Positions 11,600-22,860 of a DNA stretch of 64,000 nucleotides are shown here, piece after piece. The notes beneath the pieces are model-generated. The model was given only the letters and a program-made list of their open reading frames with translations, made no database searches and was not told the origin of the DNA. How positions within the stretch are numbered: position 1 is the first letter of the stretch; each line of letters starts with the position of its first letter. The DNA is from Heliocidaris erythrogramma (taxonomy: Eukaryota > Echinodermata > Echinoidea > Camarodonta > Echinometridae): NCBI GenBank assembly GCA_025617745.1, contig CM046873.1, positions 23,729,547 to 23,793,546 on the forward strand. Direction: 5' to 3'. The translations under genes and the position numbers were made by a program.

Positions 11600-11838
11600 A
11601 AAACATATGTTTGTGCGTGGGTGTGTATGTGTGGGTGTGTGTGAGAGAGAGAGAATGAAAAGAGGAGAGTAAGCAAAATTATAATGGTCGTTGATTATAA
11701 GGATTTAAACCGAGTAATGATTTGTCTTTCTTGTTATGTATTTTATTAACGATGTGCAATTAACGGAATTGCATTTTCCCTTCAATTCTCATTTTAAACA
11801 TCACTACTATTTTACTTTTTTTAGCGGGCATTATTGTG

Positions 11839-11869
<31 letters not shown>

Positions 11870-11872
11870 GAG
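11600..11872. repeat. GT/GA and (TA)n microsatellites
   Basis: GT-rich then GAGA sequence at about 11607-11655 and a TA run at about 11848-11871. Confidence 0.8.
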
Positions 11873-11924
11873 AGTTCCAGTGTCTGTAATTCCATGTTTT
11901 ATTTATTGTATACCACACCACGTA

Positions 11925-12235
11925 CAGTTTCGATTATAAGAAGGAAGAAATATATCGTGTTATTGCACTTGATTTTGATCCTGTTTGAGCAACCCTTCTT
12001 TGAATTCCGTGTTTAGAATTTGAAGGAAATATATCACGAATGAATAAATCATTGGCCCAATATCGACTTTCATTCAAATGTATGTTTCATATTGCCTGTA
12101 ATGACTGTACATACGTTAATACAAATATTAAACAAAGCTAAATTACAAGCATAATATTGCCTTTTCAAGGTCCAAAAGACATACATGTACATGTATATCA
12201 TTTTTTACACCTTAAAAGAATACTTTCTCCATTTC
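11925..12235 (+). repeat. Tandem duplication, copy 1
   Basis: Starts CAGTTTCGATTATAAGAA and ends near ATACGTTAATACAAATATT and the TTACACC block. The diverged partner copy follows at 12241. Confidence 0.75.
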
Positions 12236-12240
12236 ATTTC

Positions 12241-12700
12241 CAGTTTCGATTATAAGAAAAAAAAACATCGTGTTGTTCAGCATTATTGCACTTTATTTTG
12301 ATCCTGTTTGAGACACCCTTCTTTAAATTCCGTTTTTTTAGAATTTGAAGGAAATAAATCACAATCATTTAATCAATATCGACTTTCAATGAGGTAATTA
12401 GCCATACAAACGTCGTTGCGCGTAAGACGCATATGAAAAAAAATTAATCAAATTAAAAAATTCATTTTATAAAAGCTGAACCAAAATATTAGGATGTAGA
12501 ATTAGTATTTACCTCTTTGAACAGTTTTAAGCAAAATAATATGAAAACTTTTATCGAGATATGTCTTTTTATATATGTTTTTAATATTTTCTTTAATGAC
12601 TCTACATACGTTAATACAAATATTAAACAAAGCTAAATAATTACAAGACATAAATGCATGTTATTTTTACACCTTAAAAAACAACATATTCTCTCCATAT
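12241..12700 (+). repeat. Tandem duplication, copy 2
   Basis: Repeats the landmarks of copy 1 in order (CAGTTTCGATTATAAGAA, ATCCTGTTTGAG, TACGTTAATACAAATATT) with extra sequence in the middle, so it is longer and diverged. Confidence 0.75.
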
Positions 12701-13924
12701 ATAGAGTTTATGTTACATAATAGAGGAATGTGTATTATTTGTGAGGGTGTCTGTGCGTACGTGTGGGTGAGAGAGAGAGAGATAGAATGTGTGAGTGAAA
12801 AAGAAAAAGCGCTTTTATAAATTTCAGGAATCATGATTATAGAATGAATTCATCTGCATCACCGAGTTTAATACTAAATTGTATGTTTAAAGTTCATGTA
12901 CAAACTATATATAATTGTCCTTTTTAATACCATTGCAAGACGCAATTGTAAGTTGATGAAATAATTATAATCCTGTCTGAATTATCCCGCTTTGGGGAAA
13001 GGTTCTAAAATGGTTTATAATTATATAGGACCATGCACTGCTAATCGGAATAGGTATTTTATGTCGGTTGTAAAATCTAAATTAGACTAAATTCATATCA
13101 TTTGATTTACGTTACTCATTTCCACTGTTGGAAAATATGCTATCACAAGAAATAACCTTCCTGAAACTAGATTACAACATCGTTAGACACTCATATAACG
13201 CAAGGTTTCATCTCACGTCCTATCAAAATTTACACTTTATATCTGCTTGAAGTGTGCAAGAAGCAAAGGGAATATGTTTCATGACATTACTTCAAATTTT
13301 ATTCTTCAAATACTGTTTTGGAAATAGATCAACTGTCCAAGAAATCAACATCATAACAATATACCTTATTGTCATGTAGGTTACTTGTAAATTCAATTTC
13401 TATAGATTTCCCAAAGCCACGCAAATTGGGAAATATACCTGAAGGTTTAATTTGGAAATATAGGCCTACTCTGAACGAGAAAATACATGCACCGAAAAAT
13501 GGGCGACAATCTCCCCAAAGGAAGAAGTGGACACCAAAATGTCAGAAACCAGCATTTCCTTATACTATATATGTTTTGTTTTTGTTATCGTTTAGCTATA
13601 GGCAATTGGGCTATAACGTTTGAAACTCTTCTATCTTCTTAGAAGATGAGGCTACTTTTCTTAATCATCTCCTGCATGAAATAGCGGTGAAAGAAATTTC
13701 ATTTGTCTTCTTGTCTTCTAAAATGTATTCTTAAATTTAGTGTATCCTCCTTTACAAAGAAACTATATATCAGTTCTTTCTCGCGACCTACAGTTGTTTC
13801 ATATCTATACATCTACGCGACAAAAATGAATAGATCTTTATTGGATCTTTTACATACGCCATAACCAAAATCATGTAGGCCCTATCTTGAATGGCAAATT
13901 TCATGTCAAACTCATAATACAAGA
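12701..13924. other. Unannotated AT-rich DNA
   Basis: Contains a short GA microsatellite (about 12770-12783). An open stretch at 13369-13623 shows no domain and no usable start context. Nothing else is supported. Confidence 0.5.
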
Positions 13925-14275
13925 CAATAGAAACACTCATGTTGGGAGAAATTGTTAAATTGAATGCACAAGACGCTAAATTGGATGCTCCAAAATGAAC
14001 TCGCATGCAGAAACGCGTTTGTTACGTGATCACGTGACCATGCGATGCTAAATTGAATGAATGCTTTATGAATTACGTGCGTGACCTATGAAATTTAATA
14101 AAAAGATTGTTAATTTGACTGACTGAAATGCGAATTTGAATGCGTCCGAGATGAATTTGAATGCATAGATCATGAATTTGAACTGCCGAATAGCACGGCA
14201 TGGCGAAAATCGTTTAAATTGAATGCTCGTAAAATGAATTAAACTGATAAAGTTGCGAAATTGGCCGGGAAAACC
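13925..14275. repeat. Degenerate AAATTGAATGC phrase array
   Basis: The phrase TAAATTGAATGC and variants (AATTTGAATGCG, AAATTGGATGC) recur at irregular intervals, separated by short unique pieces such as GTGATCACGTGACC. It behaves like the phrase array at 10128-10420 but with a different phrase. Confidence 0.7.
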
Positions 14276-14344
14276 TATATTACTGTGCAACATATTCATG
14301 CTTTGTACAGTTAGCTAATTATTCATATGCAATTTCCAATATGA

Positions 14345-14441
14345 GATAATAATAATAATAATAATACAGACACTTATAGCGCGCAAACAAGTCGACCGAA
14401 AACGGATGCCCAAGGCGCTTACAAAGATTAATTAAAAATTA
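14345..14441 (-). mobile_element. Retroelement 3' tail fragment
   Basis: An AAT run is followed by CACTTATAGCGCGCAAAC and CCCAAGGCGCTTACAAAG. The same arrangement (AAT run, TATAGAGCGC, GGCGCT) recurs at 18296-18380. Read on the minus strand this is an ...AAGCGC ... GCGCTATAA ... (ATT)n tail, typical of tRNA-SINE and LINE ends. Confidence 0.55.
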
Positions 14442-15559
14442 TACACTAATAATGCTTACAATACAACATGTTCAAGAGAAGAAGGGGAAAGCTTTTCCAC
14501 ATCTAAAAACAGATCTTTGAAAATGAAAATTCACCAATGTATTGAAGTTAATCCAGAATATGTCTATACAGACACCAACTTTCCAATGTGCAGACACCTG
14601 ATTGATTTGAATACAATATTCGTTGATCAGTTAAAGATATTTAAGTGTTGACATTTTGTATGAAGGAACAAAAGAAAACGGTTTGGTAGACATTTCTCTC
14701 AAGAGGGCGACAGATTCATTGATTCTCATGCAACATAAAGTCACGTCTGGGCTTTGAGTATTTCTGAACATAGACGTACCAGGCGACCATTGGGTTACTG
14801 TTGGGGGGGGGGGGGGGCTTGGGGTTATAGAATAAATGAAGCAAAAAATAAAGAGAAAGAAAGAAAGAAAGAAAGAAAAGGAAAGAAGAGAGAGAGAGAG
14901 AGAGAGAAATAAAGAAGAACAACGATGAAAAGAAAAGACGGCCTTTTTATTTACCATTGCTAGAAGATAATTGGTTTATTTTATGATTGCACTAGTTCGT
15001 CTTTTAGAACATTAAAAAATGCCGAACTTCATAGTATATATCCCCTTCCATTATACACCCCCGAAATATGTGGAAATACATGTATATAGTAAATAATGGG
15101 TTAAAGTTACAACACAATATTTAGGCTACGAGACCTCGCAAAATATAACAGTTAATTTGCCGAGTGCAACGTTTTATAAGTGCAATGTTTTCATGATAAG
15201 GCAAAATGCAAATTCTGCTTATGATGCGTAGCAAACACACACACACACACACAAAAAAAAACACAAGACAAAACAAAACAAAACTAACTGCAAAAAATAA
15301 TGTGAGAGCGAATAGGGGGGAAGAGAGAAAAAACGCGAGAAAAAGTACAGACAAGGAATAATGAAATGAAAGCGATAAAAAGAGAGAAAGAATTGAAGGG
15401 CGTGATAGACTATATTTTTGAAAATAAGCAAGAAATCAATAACAATATTACGATTTCATTCATGAATTTGCTGCTCAACCTGTGTATACATTCAAGAGTT
15501 GATCTCCGCAACGGACACTTGTGTAGAACCCGCCCGCTATGCAAGTGCATCTATTGCTG
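14442..15559. other. Low-complexity-rich intergenic DNA
   Basis: Holds a G tract (about 14802-14817), GAAA and GA runs (about 14850-14910) and a CA run (about 15236-15252). Open frames here are translations of these runs. Confidence 0.6.
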
Positions 15560-15870
15560 TTACATGTAAAGTGCAGTATTGCGTCCAAATAATTGAAAAT
15601 CAGTCAGGGCGTCAAACTAGCTTTCCGCCTATATAAAAAAGGTGCTACGAGCCGTAGCTAAAACGTCAAAGCTTTTGCGCTTCGCAGGGGTGAGGGGGGA
15701 TCCCCCTCCCTTCACCCACCCCCTGTTACATGAACAGTGCAGTATTGTGTCCAAACAATTGAAAAACAGCATGGGCGTTGAACTAACTCTCCGTCTGAAA
15801 ATGTGCTACGAGCCGTTATCTTTCTCTCAAAATTTGCTAAAACGTCAAAGCAAGGTTGTAACTCCCCCTC
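15560..15870 (+). repeat. Two-copy diverged tandem repeat (~165 bp)
   Basis: Both units contain GTGCAGTATTG, CGTCCAAA-type sequence, GTGCTACGAGCCGT and AAAACGTCAAAGC in the same order. C-rich stretches differ between units. Confidence 0.75.
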
Positions 15871-16249
15871 CCTGCACCCATCCCCTCAATTCGCGTGGAA
15901 ACAACCCCCCCCCCCCCCCCATCCCTGAAATGAAATCATAGCCACGCGGTTGTGTCCGAGTGAAGAATGTATTGTGTTTCATGCGATTTAGAAAATATTT
16001 CAATTCTTACTGGCTCACCCCCCTCAACATATTTGGCTCATTGCGTTACTGCAGAATAAAAAGTAATACTACTATATTTAATCTGAGAACTTTTTTGTTT
16101 GTAGTAAAATAAGTTCTTGAAGTTTTGAGAGGCAATTTTTTGTCCGATATTTGGCCCTCCCCATTCTAAAAATATTCTATCTACTTCCTTTGCTTTTGAT
16201 ACTCCTCTGAGAACGGAAAAATAGTGTCTGGGCCGACTGACGCAATATC
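15871..16249. other. Unannotated stretch with C tract
   Basis: A C tract at about 15905-15920 and no recognised gene. Confidence 0.5.
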
Positions 16250-16420
16250 GAACATGGGTGGCGATTTTTTTTTCTCGCAGGCCCTCCAAAAGTCGCTCGG
16301 GGGGGGGGGGGTATCAGAGTTTATAGGGTCCAGTTTTCCTCCATAATTCTCTGACAAGCAAAAAAAAAAAAACCCAAAAAAAGTTCTAAAAGGGGTGGGG
16401 CACAATGTATACTTTTCTTT
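16250..16420 (-). repeat. Dispersed GCAGGCCCTCC / ATAATTCTCTGAC repeat
   Basis: Landmarks TCGCAGGCCCTCCAAAA, a G tract, TTTATAGGGTCCAGTTTTCC and ATAATTCTCTGACAAGC recur in the same order at 47665-47790, and inverted at about 46545-46650. It is a family found inside the foldback region at 46-48 kb. Confidence 0.7.
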
Positions 16421-16855
16421 CATAAATCATTGTCTTGTTACATCACAATCATTTCACATCAAAATTAAATTCCATTACATTTATTTTGTTTATCTCTATA
16501 GTGTGTATTTTGTTAGATCAGCTTATAAACAGATCGTTATTGCAATATATAGTCTAGCACATAATCATTCCTTACACATGTTTTAAAATGTCCTAATCCT
16601 TTAATAAATAGGCCTATAAGTATATTTTCATAGCTTGGTTAAGATTTCTTCCGCTGTAGCTGAAACATATTGGCTCCCTATATGGAATATTTTTTAATTT
16701 GTCATTTTCATTTACTCACGGTTTCCTTAGAGATAGAGAGTCACCACTTTGCCATGGAAAAGACGATAACTAGGCACTTTGCTCTCAAGATATTACATTA
16801 CTCAATATTCCATTATCTTAATTTGAACTGAACTGAATTAAACACTTTTCGGATT

Positions 16856-17060
16856 TTAAACGAGCAAGGTCACAAATGCTATGTGCAAAAAGTTTGTCAG
16901 CTTGACCGTAAGCGTCGGGTTTTGCCTCCAGAGCCCCCGAAATAGACCCCCAAGTCGGGTCGATTTCACCTCGTCTATCCCATGCACCAACATGACCAAA
17001 CTTTGTAGGAAGTAGTATGACTGGACATTACAACACATGCACCCACAACGCGCACATTCA
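16856..17060. repeat. Dispersed repeat, partner at 32205
   Basis: GCCTCCAGAGCCCCCGAAA, AAGTCGGGTCGATTTCA and GGAAGTAGTATGACTGGAC recur at 32260-32360 in the same orientation. It is non-coding on both strands and probably an old transposon fragment. Confidence 0.75.
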
Positions 17061-18295
17061 CATTCCGTCAGGACAGGAGTGTTTAATAGAAACCCCTTAA
17101 ACATTGGGTAAAAAAATCTGTATATGAAAACACATCTCCATATCCACCTGTTGACAAGACATAATAATTGAGCAGTATGCTAGATACCTGTGTAAAAAAA
17201 AAATCAGCATGGCAGTCACATAGCCAATATACCTAGCAAGCTCTTCCATGTGTACACGGCGATCATGTTGAGATATGTACAAAGGTCACAGGCCAAATCG
17301 CACAAAAATGACGGAAGAAGACCTAACAGCTAACGTTAACCTAACCTGAAATTACAAGTTGAACTGTTGAGACGGGACAGTAAGTCGGGTTGGCCGGAAT
17401 ATCTTCAGTCCTACAGGATGACAAACAACTTGCAGTGAAATCTCGTCTCAGCCTCACATCGATATTGCGGGACCTAATATAACCGTAATAGGCCTATATA
17501 GGCCTATTGGCTCATGAGTGGACCTTGCTTGGTGTACTTCCAGTCACAATGGTAAATGTGCTTTTACCACACTAGTCCAAGGTACAAGCTGTCAAGCACT
17601 AGCTGGCATTATATTTTAATTGATGTGTGGTGCAGTAAACGTACAACTACAACACTATTATTAGAAGTTTTTAAACGTAGCAGGGAGTAAAATTGTTCGT
17701 GAAATGACGTCGCATTATCTACTGGAAATTTTGCTAGACTTCTACCATGAATGACAGTTATGTGCAACTTAAGGCCACCGCACACCTTACGATCGGTCTG
17801 CGATCCGATTTGTGAAATAAATCGCTATATGGCATTTAAACAAATGCAATCTACCCTGATATATTCAGGTTCTGGAAAGTATTATGGTTTCGGTGAGCTG
17901 TCAGCTTTCTTCAGGGAATAAGGGCCAATTTAGTGTAAAATCGTAGGTAGTCGTACGATGTTTGTGACGTCACTACGACTCGGAGCTTATTTGGCCATTC
18001 CACCGACTAGAAAACTCGGCAAAAACTCGGCAGTCGCTCTCGAGTCGTACTCAACGTATGACATATCATGCATGCACAAACTACGCGCGCGTGCGCACAC
18101 ATATAACGGGGCAGTTGGAATTTTATTAATGTCCTGTCCACATAATATTCTTATTAGCTCGGAATCACCCACTATATATATCCAGCTACCTTATAATTTT
18201 CTTGAGAATCCTGATTGACATTATATCCCCATGCATTTGCACACTTACAATACAATTAGGATTTCAAAAGGGGGATTAAAATTTAATTTCATGAA
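17061..18295. other. Unannotated DNA
   Basis: No recognised gene. Includes alternating purine-pyrimidine GCGCGCGTGCGCAC at about 18084-18097. An open frame at 17958-18218 shows no family features. Confidence 0.5.
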
Positions 18296-18385
18296 TAATA
18301 ATAATAATAATAATAATAATAGTGTATATTTATAGAGCGCACACACCGTCCAAAGACGCTCATGGCGCTAGCCCAGCAACAGTTC
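18296..18385 (-). mobile_element. Retroelement 3' tail fragment
   Basis: An AAT run followed by TTTATAGAGCGCACACACC and CATGGCGCTAGCCC, parallel to 14345-14441. Confidence 0.55.
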
Positions 18386-18456
18386 TCTTATACCTGGCAA
18401 ATAAACACATACATGTGCACATATATCTACCTACATATATATATATATGTAGGTAG

Positions 18457-18564
18457 ATGCTTCTTGTGTGTGTATTCTATATGATGTTGTGAACTTTATT
18501 TTTCTACATATTTTAACACTGCACTTTGTCGGAACTTTGTTCCTGTAAACACTTTACGATATAT
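18457..18564 (+). repeat. 108-bp duplicated block, copy 1
   Basis: Begins ATGCTTCTTGTGTGTGTATT. By eye identical over 108 bp to the block at 18655-18762. AT/TATA runs flank both. Confidence 0.9.
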
Positions 18565-18654
18565 TTTACAAGTGCAAGGCACAACGAAATATGGATCCAA
18601 ACACACACACTGCATGGAGAGCCATCTATTCTTTACTAGCTGATATTGAAAAAC

Positions 18655-18762
18655 ATGCTTCTTGTGTGTGTATTCTATATGATGTTGTGAACTTTATTTT
18701 TCTACATATTTTAACACTGCACTTTGTCGGAACTTTGTTCCTGTAAACACTTTACGATATAT
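18655..18762 (+). repeat. 108-bp duplicated block, copy 2
   Basis: Identical by eye to copy 1, with a 198-bp period. The intervening 90 bp is not repeated. Followed by a long AT run (18778-18806). Confidence 0.9.
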
Positions 18763-18769
18763 ATCTCCC

Positions 18770-18812
<43 letters not shown>

Positions 18813-19599
18813 AATTATATTTTGCCCAACCCTGCTGACTGGTAGTTACCATGACAAGCATTCAAAATATATTTTTAAAAAAGAAAATCAGAGAAGAAAA
18901 CTGAGATTAAGTGCATGATTGAAAATATCAGAATGCATTAATGTTTACCTTAGAATGGAAGTTCTATCTCAACTTCAGGATCGCTACCTCGACCCTGATG
19001 ATGCTGTCGTACCCTCCATAGATGTGCCCGCTTCTGATGCCCTTACACGATAAAAGTTTGATGTTGTCATGGAGCGCAGCATGTCCCTGGACGGCTGAAA
19101 CTTGTGCATCCACCTGCAATCTTCACACATTCTGAGGTCTGCAGAAAACCATTCAAGGTGTCTGTTATCAGTCGGTTTCTGGTTTTTGTTTTGATAAGGT
19201 TGACCTTGGAGAAAACACGTTCGCACGATGCATTTGAATGCGGCAACACAAGGGCATTGAGGGCGAACTCTCCAAGTTCGCGGAACACCTTCTTCCCCGA
19301 CATAATCCTCCATGGTAGATATGTGATACCAAAATTCATCTACTCCCATTGTTTTTGTGTAATCGTCGAGATCCACAAGCGGCAGTTGCCTCCACTGATC
19401 ATCAACTGCTTGTAGAAGCTCTCCATCAGACACGTTGATCAACAGCGGTAGTCGTTCCATTAGCGGAAGGAGAGAGGGATGCTCGCCTCGTGCATTTCCA
19501 TTTGTTGCAATGGCAGGAGACAGGCATTCCACCATCATCTCTGCACTAGCAACACGGAGTAACTTCTGACATCGCACATGGAAGTCTGTTAAGGTCGCT

Positions 19600-19608
19600 G
19601 GTGGGACT
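19600..19608. repeat. 9-bp target duplication, left
   Basis: GGTGGGACT, identical to 20053-20061. It borders the foldback element. Confidence 0.85.
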
Positions 19609-20052
19609 CGTATCCGGACACCTACCCCTGGACAACCACCCCCCGATAACCACCCCTAGGATAACCACCCTCTAGGACAACTTCCCCCTAGGACAACTAC
19701 CCCCTAGGGCAATCACCCTCTAGGACGACTACCCCCCTAGGACAAGTACCCCGGATAACTACCCCCCCCCCCCCCAGACAACTACCCCCTAGGACAACCA
19801 CCCTCTAGTTGTCCGGGGGTAGTTGTCCAGGAGGTAGTTGTCCGGGGGTAGTTATCCTAGAGGGTGGTTGTCCTAGGGGGTAGTTGTCTGGGGGGTAGTT
19901 ATCCGGGGGGTACTTGTCCTAGGGGGGTAGTCGTCCTAGAGGGTGGTTGCCCTAGGGGGTAGTTGTCCTGGGGGGTAGTTGTCCTAGAGGGTGGTTATCC
20001 TAGGGGTGGTTATCCGGGGGGTGGTTGTCCAGGGGGTAGGAGTCCTAGAACC
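19609..20052. mobile_element. G/C-rich foldback element (444 bp), family A
   Basis: The left half is an array of C-rich 15-17-bp units (such as GGACAACTACCCCCTAG) and the right half is its reverse complement (TAGTTGTCCTAGGGGG units), so the element folds into one long hairpin. Its ends are CGTATCCGGACA (left) and, read inward from the right, GGTTCTAGGAC. GGTGGGACT flanks both sides. Removing 453 bp (element plus one duplication) restores an uninterrupted hAT transposase frame (residues TVPPATL across the join). This shows insertion into the once-intact ORF. The same two ends bound the insertion at 56327-61278. Confidence 0.9.
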
Positions 20053-20061
20053 GGTGGGACT
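20053..20061. repeat. 9-bp target duplication, right
   Basis: GGTGGGACT, second copy. Confidence 0.85.
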
Positions 20062-21205
20062 GTTGACCGCTGGATCGGCTGCGTAACATTCACATCCAAG
20101 TACATTGTGTTGAGTGGAAGAAGCTTTGAATCATCGCTGAAATCGATTTGATTCAGTGGAGTGCGTAGAACGTAGTCCCTGTTCATGAAAGTCAGCATCT
20201 CCTTGTAGGTTTCACATATCTTGCTCCTCGGGGAAGCAATCACCACCTCCTCACTCTGGAAGTACTGATTCAGGTCTGTGAACTTTGGCAGTGCAAATTC
20301 CAGGAAATGGTAATACAACCTAAGGGACTGATTGTTAAGTACGTGAAAAACATGCTCCGCGGCATTCAATCTGGCCTCAAGCCACTGGTCTGAGAAGAAA
20401 AGTTGCAGGGCTTCCCACTAGGCGGAGACACGCTTGGCAACTACATGACAGCCATCGCGTCTGAGATGGCTTGAGCATTTTGTGTGGTTCCACATGGCAA
20501 AAGTCTTGAAATTCACGGAGCTGCGCAACCCGTTTAGCACCGTTTTTGATGTAACCATAGACATCTCTGGCTAGATCCTCACACTGACGGGGAAGCTGTT
20601 TGCGTGCCTCACTAGCACACAGATGCAAAGAGTGACAGATACAGCGCTGCACTGTAATTCCAGGCAAGTCGGTTCTGAGACGACTAGAAACAGAATTGTT
20701 TCTCCCCATCGTGTTGCACCCGTCAGATCCAAACCCCACCACGTTCTGAAGCGACACTCTTGCCTCACTGAATGATTTTATCATCTCTGCATAAAGTCTT
20801 TCTGCGGTTTCTCCATCTATGAGGAAATCCTTCTGTTGCTCTGAAAAGATTTGCTCCAGTTTCAAAAAACGGGTCTGGATCCACTCTGGGACCTCATCAA
20901 ATAACGAACAACGTTACACAGGGTTTTAACATTCCCAATATCTGTTGACTCGTCAATCAAAATACTGAATTTCCTTCCTTTCAGAATTTGAGTTAGGCTC
21001 TCGAAATAGCAGAAACAATGACATGCTTTGTTATGGCAGATGCTTTTGTGCGTCCAACGGTGATGTTCTGTGCCGTTTTTTAATCTTTGAAAATATCCTT
21101 TACAACATCCACTTAATGATCTGCTGCCCTCATCGCAATGTTGTGTTCTGCTAAAAACCCTGTCAGTTTTAGCTCTGCGCTTTTGGCAGCGGTGTCGAGT
21201 ATGGG

Positions 21206-21519
21206 TGGATACGTCCCCCCATCCCCCCGGTATCGACAGCCATGCCTACTAATATGACTGGATTTACCATTATCATTTTATTCCATTGGTATAGTCTAGA
21301 CGTGTTGTTAGAATAAACTATTCTGGGGATCATAAGCGTACCGAATTACCCCAATAATTTTGGTAGGGGGATGGCCTGTACGATCATCCCCCAATAATTC
21401 ACTATGAAGAAAATAAATATAAGATAATTATTTGTCTCATAATCTCTTAAAATACAGAAGAGGGAAAGAAATAGGGAAAATAGTACTCAATAAATCAAAC
21501 AAAGGACAAAGAATTCTTT
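21206..21519. other. Sequence separating the two hAT pieces, left part
   Basis: Non-coding. It is the left part of about 3 kb that lies between the hAT zinc-finger piece and the body. Confidence 0.5.
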
Positions 21520-21800
21520 AAGTGCTCACTCTTTTGCTCGCTCACTTCACTCGCTCGCATTTTATAGAGCGAAAGCAGAATTTTTGTTCGCTCACTTCCC
21601 TCGCTCGCATTTTATAGAGCTAAAGCGGAATTTCTGCTCGCTCACTTCACTCGCTCGCATTTTATAGATCGAAAGCGGATTTTTTGCTCGTGCGCATTTT
21701 ATAGTGCTAAAGCGAAATTTTTGCTCGCTCACTTCACTCCCTCGCATTTTGAATAGAGCAAAAGCAGAATTTTTGCTTGCTCGCTTCGCTCACTCGCCCA
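21520..21800 (+). repeat. ~50-60-bp minisatellite with TCGCTCGC phrase
   Basis: About five units of GCTCGCTCACTTCACTCGCT - CGCATTTTATAGAGC - GAAAGCGGAATTTTT. Units vary in length. Related TCGCTTCGCTCGCTCGC phrases lie near 34790, 35107, 35425, 58270 and 59670. Confidence 0.85.
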
Positions 21801-22679
21801 CCAACACTCGGTCGAGCCTGTTGGGCACCAATCACCCCCCCCCCCCCCCCCCGACCGCGATCACAAATCGACACCCATGTTAATAGGCTATTTTACACTT
21901 TTCCATTCTGGAGCATTTTTTTTTCCTTCTTTTTTTACACTCTATCCGATAGGTTGTGGCCATGACACGTCAAATTTTAAAATACTAAATACATTGTTAA
22001 TCAATGGCAATACCACCATGCACAATGGCATTAACAATGCATTTACATCTCTAATTAACAGAGATTATATTATAATTAGATCTCAATAGAGTCTACGTGT
22101 CTTGATATACTTAGACCCTTTTAGGCCTAAGTACCAGTTAACGTATAGGCTCTCAGTGTAACGTTCAAATATAGTAACATTTAGCTAGACTTAGAACTAA
22201 CGTAAGCCTAACAATTAGTCTAGATCTACATAAGATTGTTTTATAAATGCCAGGCCCATGCCATGGCCTGGGTCTAATATCTCTAGAGTAGAAGGGTCTA
22301 TAGTTTCCATTGATATTGGCAGTAAGAACTAGAAAAAGTTACCGTGCGATAGCTCGTTCGCCCAAGGGCAACGCCCACGGTCACGCAGTGCTAGCTCTGC
22401 TCGGCCTCGATCGCGGCCATCGCTTGGGCGATTGGCAATCGCACAAAGTTAAACCGCCGATGAAGCATCAAATCATTGGTTTTGGTCAGTTGAACATTTC
22501 TAAAGTAAAAATTGGTGTCATTTATCACCTAGATCATATATTATTAATAATTATGTAGATCTAGGTGTAAGTTCATGAAACATACACAATAATGTAATAT
22601 CGAAAACAAGCTGCTGAAAACTGCTTATCCCATACCCAGGGGGGTCACTCACCACATTATGTGCTACCCACGCGCGTCC
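21801..22679. other. Unannotated, with C tract at about 21834-21852
   Basis: No gene recognised. Open frames at 21777-21965 and 22310-22558 have no supporting features. Confidence 0.5.
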
Positions 22680-22860
22680 ACACACTTCAAAATTGGACCC
22701 TTAATGGCGTATCGTGCGAGGTCTAATTTGCACCTCTATACGGCGTCACATCAGAAAAACATACCCTAAATGGCGTCAACACGCTCATCACTCCATCCAA
22801 AAATACCCTAAGTGGCGTATAAATTATCAAGGTACCAAGTACAATACCATTAATGGCGTT
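22680..22860 (+). repeat. Degenerate CCCTAAATGGCGT phrase array
   Basis: Variants GGACCCTTAATGGCGT, TACCCTAAATGGCGT, TACCCTAAGTGGCGT and TACCATTAATGGCGT recur at uneven spacing. A weaker copy lies near 23062. Confidence 0.65.

Larger units (their letters stand above)
18984..21205 (-). pseudogene. hAT transposase body (DUF4371 / hATC type), decayed
   Basis: Read right to left, the pieces appear in the order expected for an RNase H-like hAT transposase. ELKLTGFLAEHNIA and the catalytic-core LIDESTDIGN lie near 20930-21195; VGFGSDGCNTMGR and QRCICHSLHLCASEA in 20571-20800; KPSQTRWLS near 20465; AAEHVFHVLNNQSLRLYYHF in 20295-20369; and the hATC dimerisation motif LPHSNASCERVFSKVNLI near 19180-19260. 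Several stops break 20866-21205. A 1-bp deletion near 20900 breaks the VVRYF-D junction, another frameshift lies near 20420, and one near 19285 separates the hATC motif from the upstream frame. A foldback element (19609-20052) interrupts it. It cannot encode an active transposase. The zinc-finger N-terminus is at 24175-24494. Confidence 0.9.

Noticed and set aside
14631-14957. Ser/Leu/Phe-rich frames on the minus strand
   Set aside because: Composition artefact of GA/GAAA and poly-G tracts.
17332-17350. Telomere-like TTAACC/TAACGTTA words
   Set aside because: Only isolated words, no TTAGGG array.
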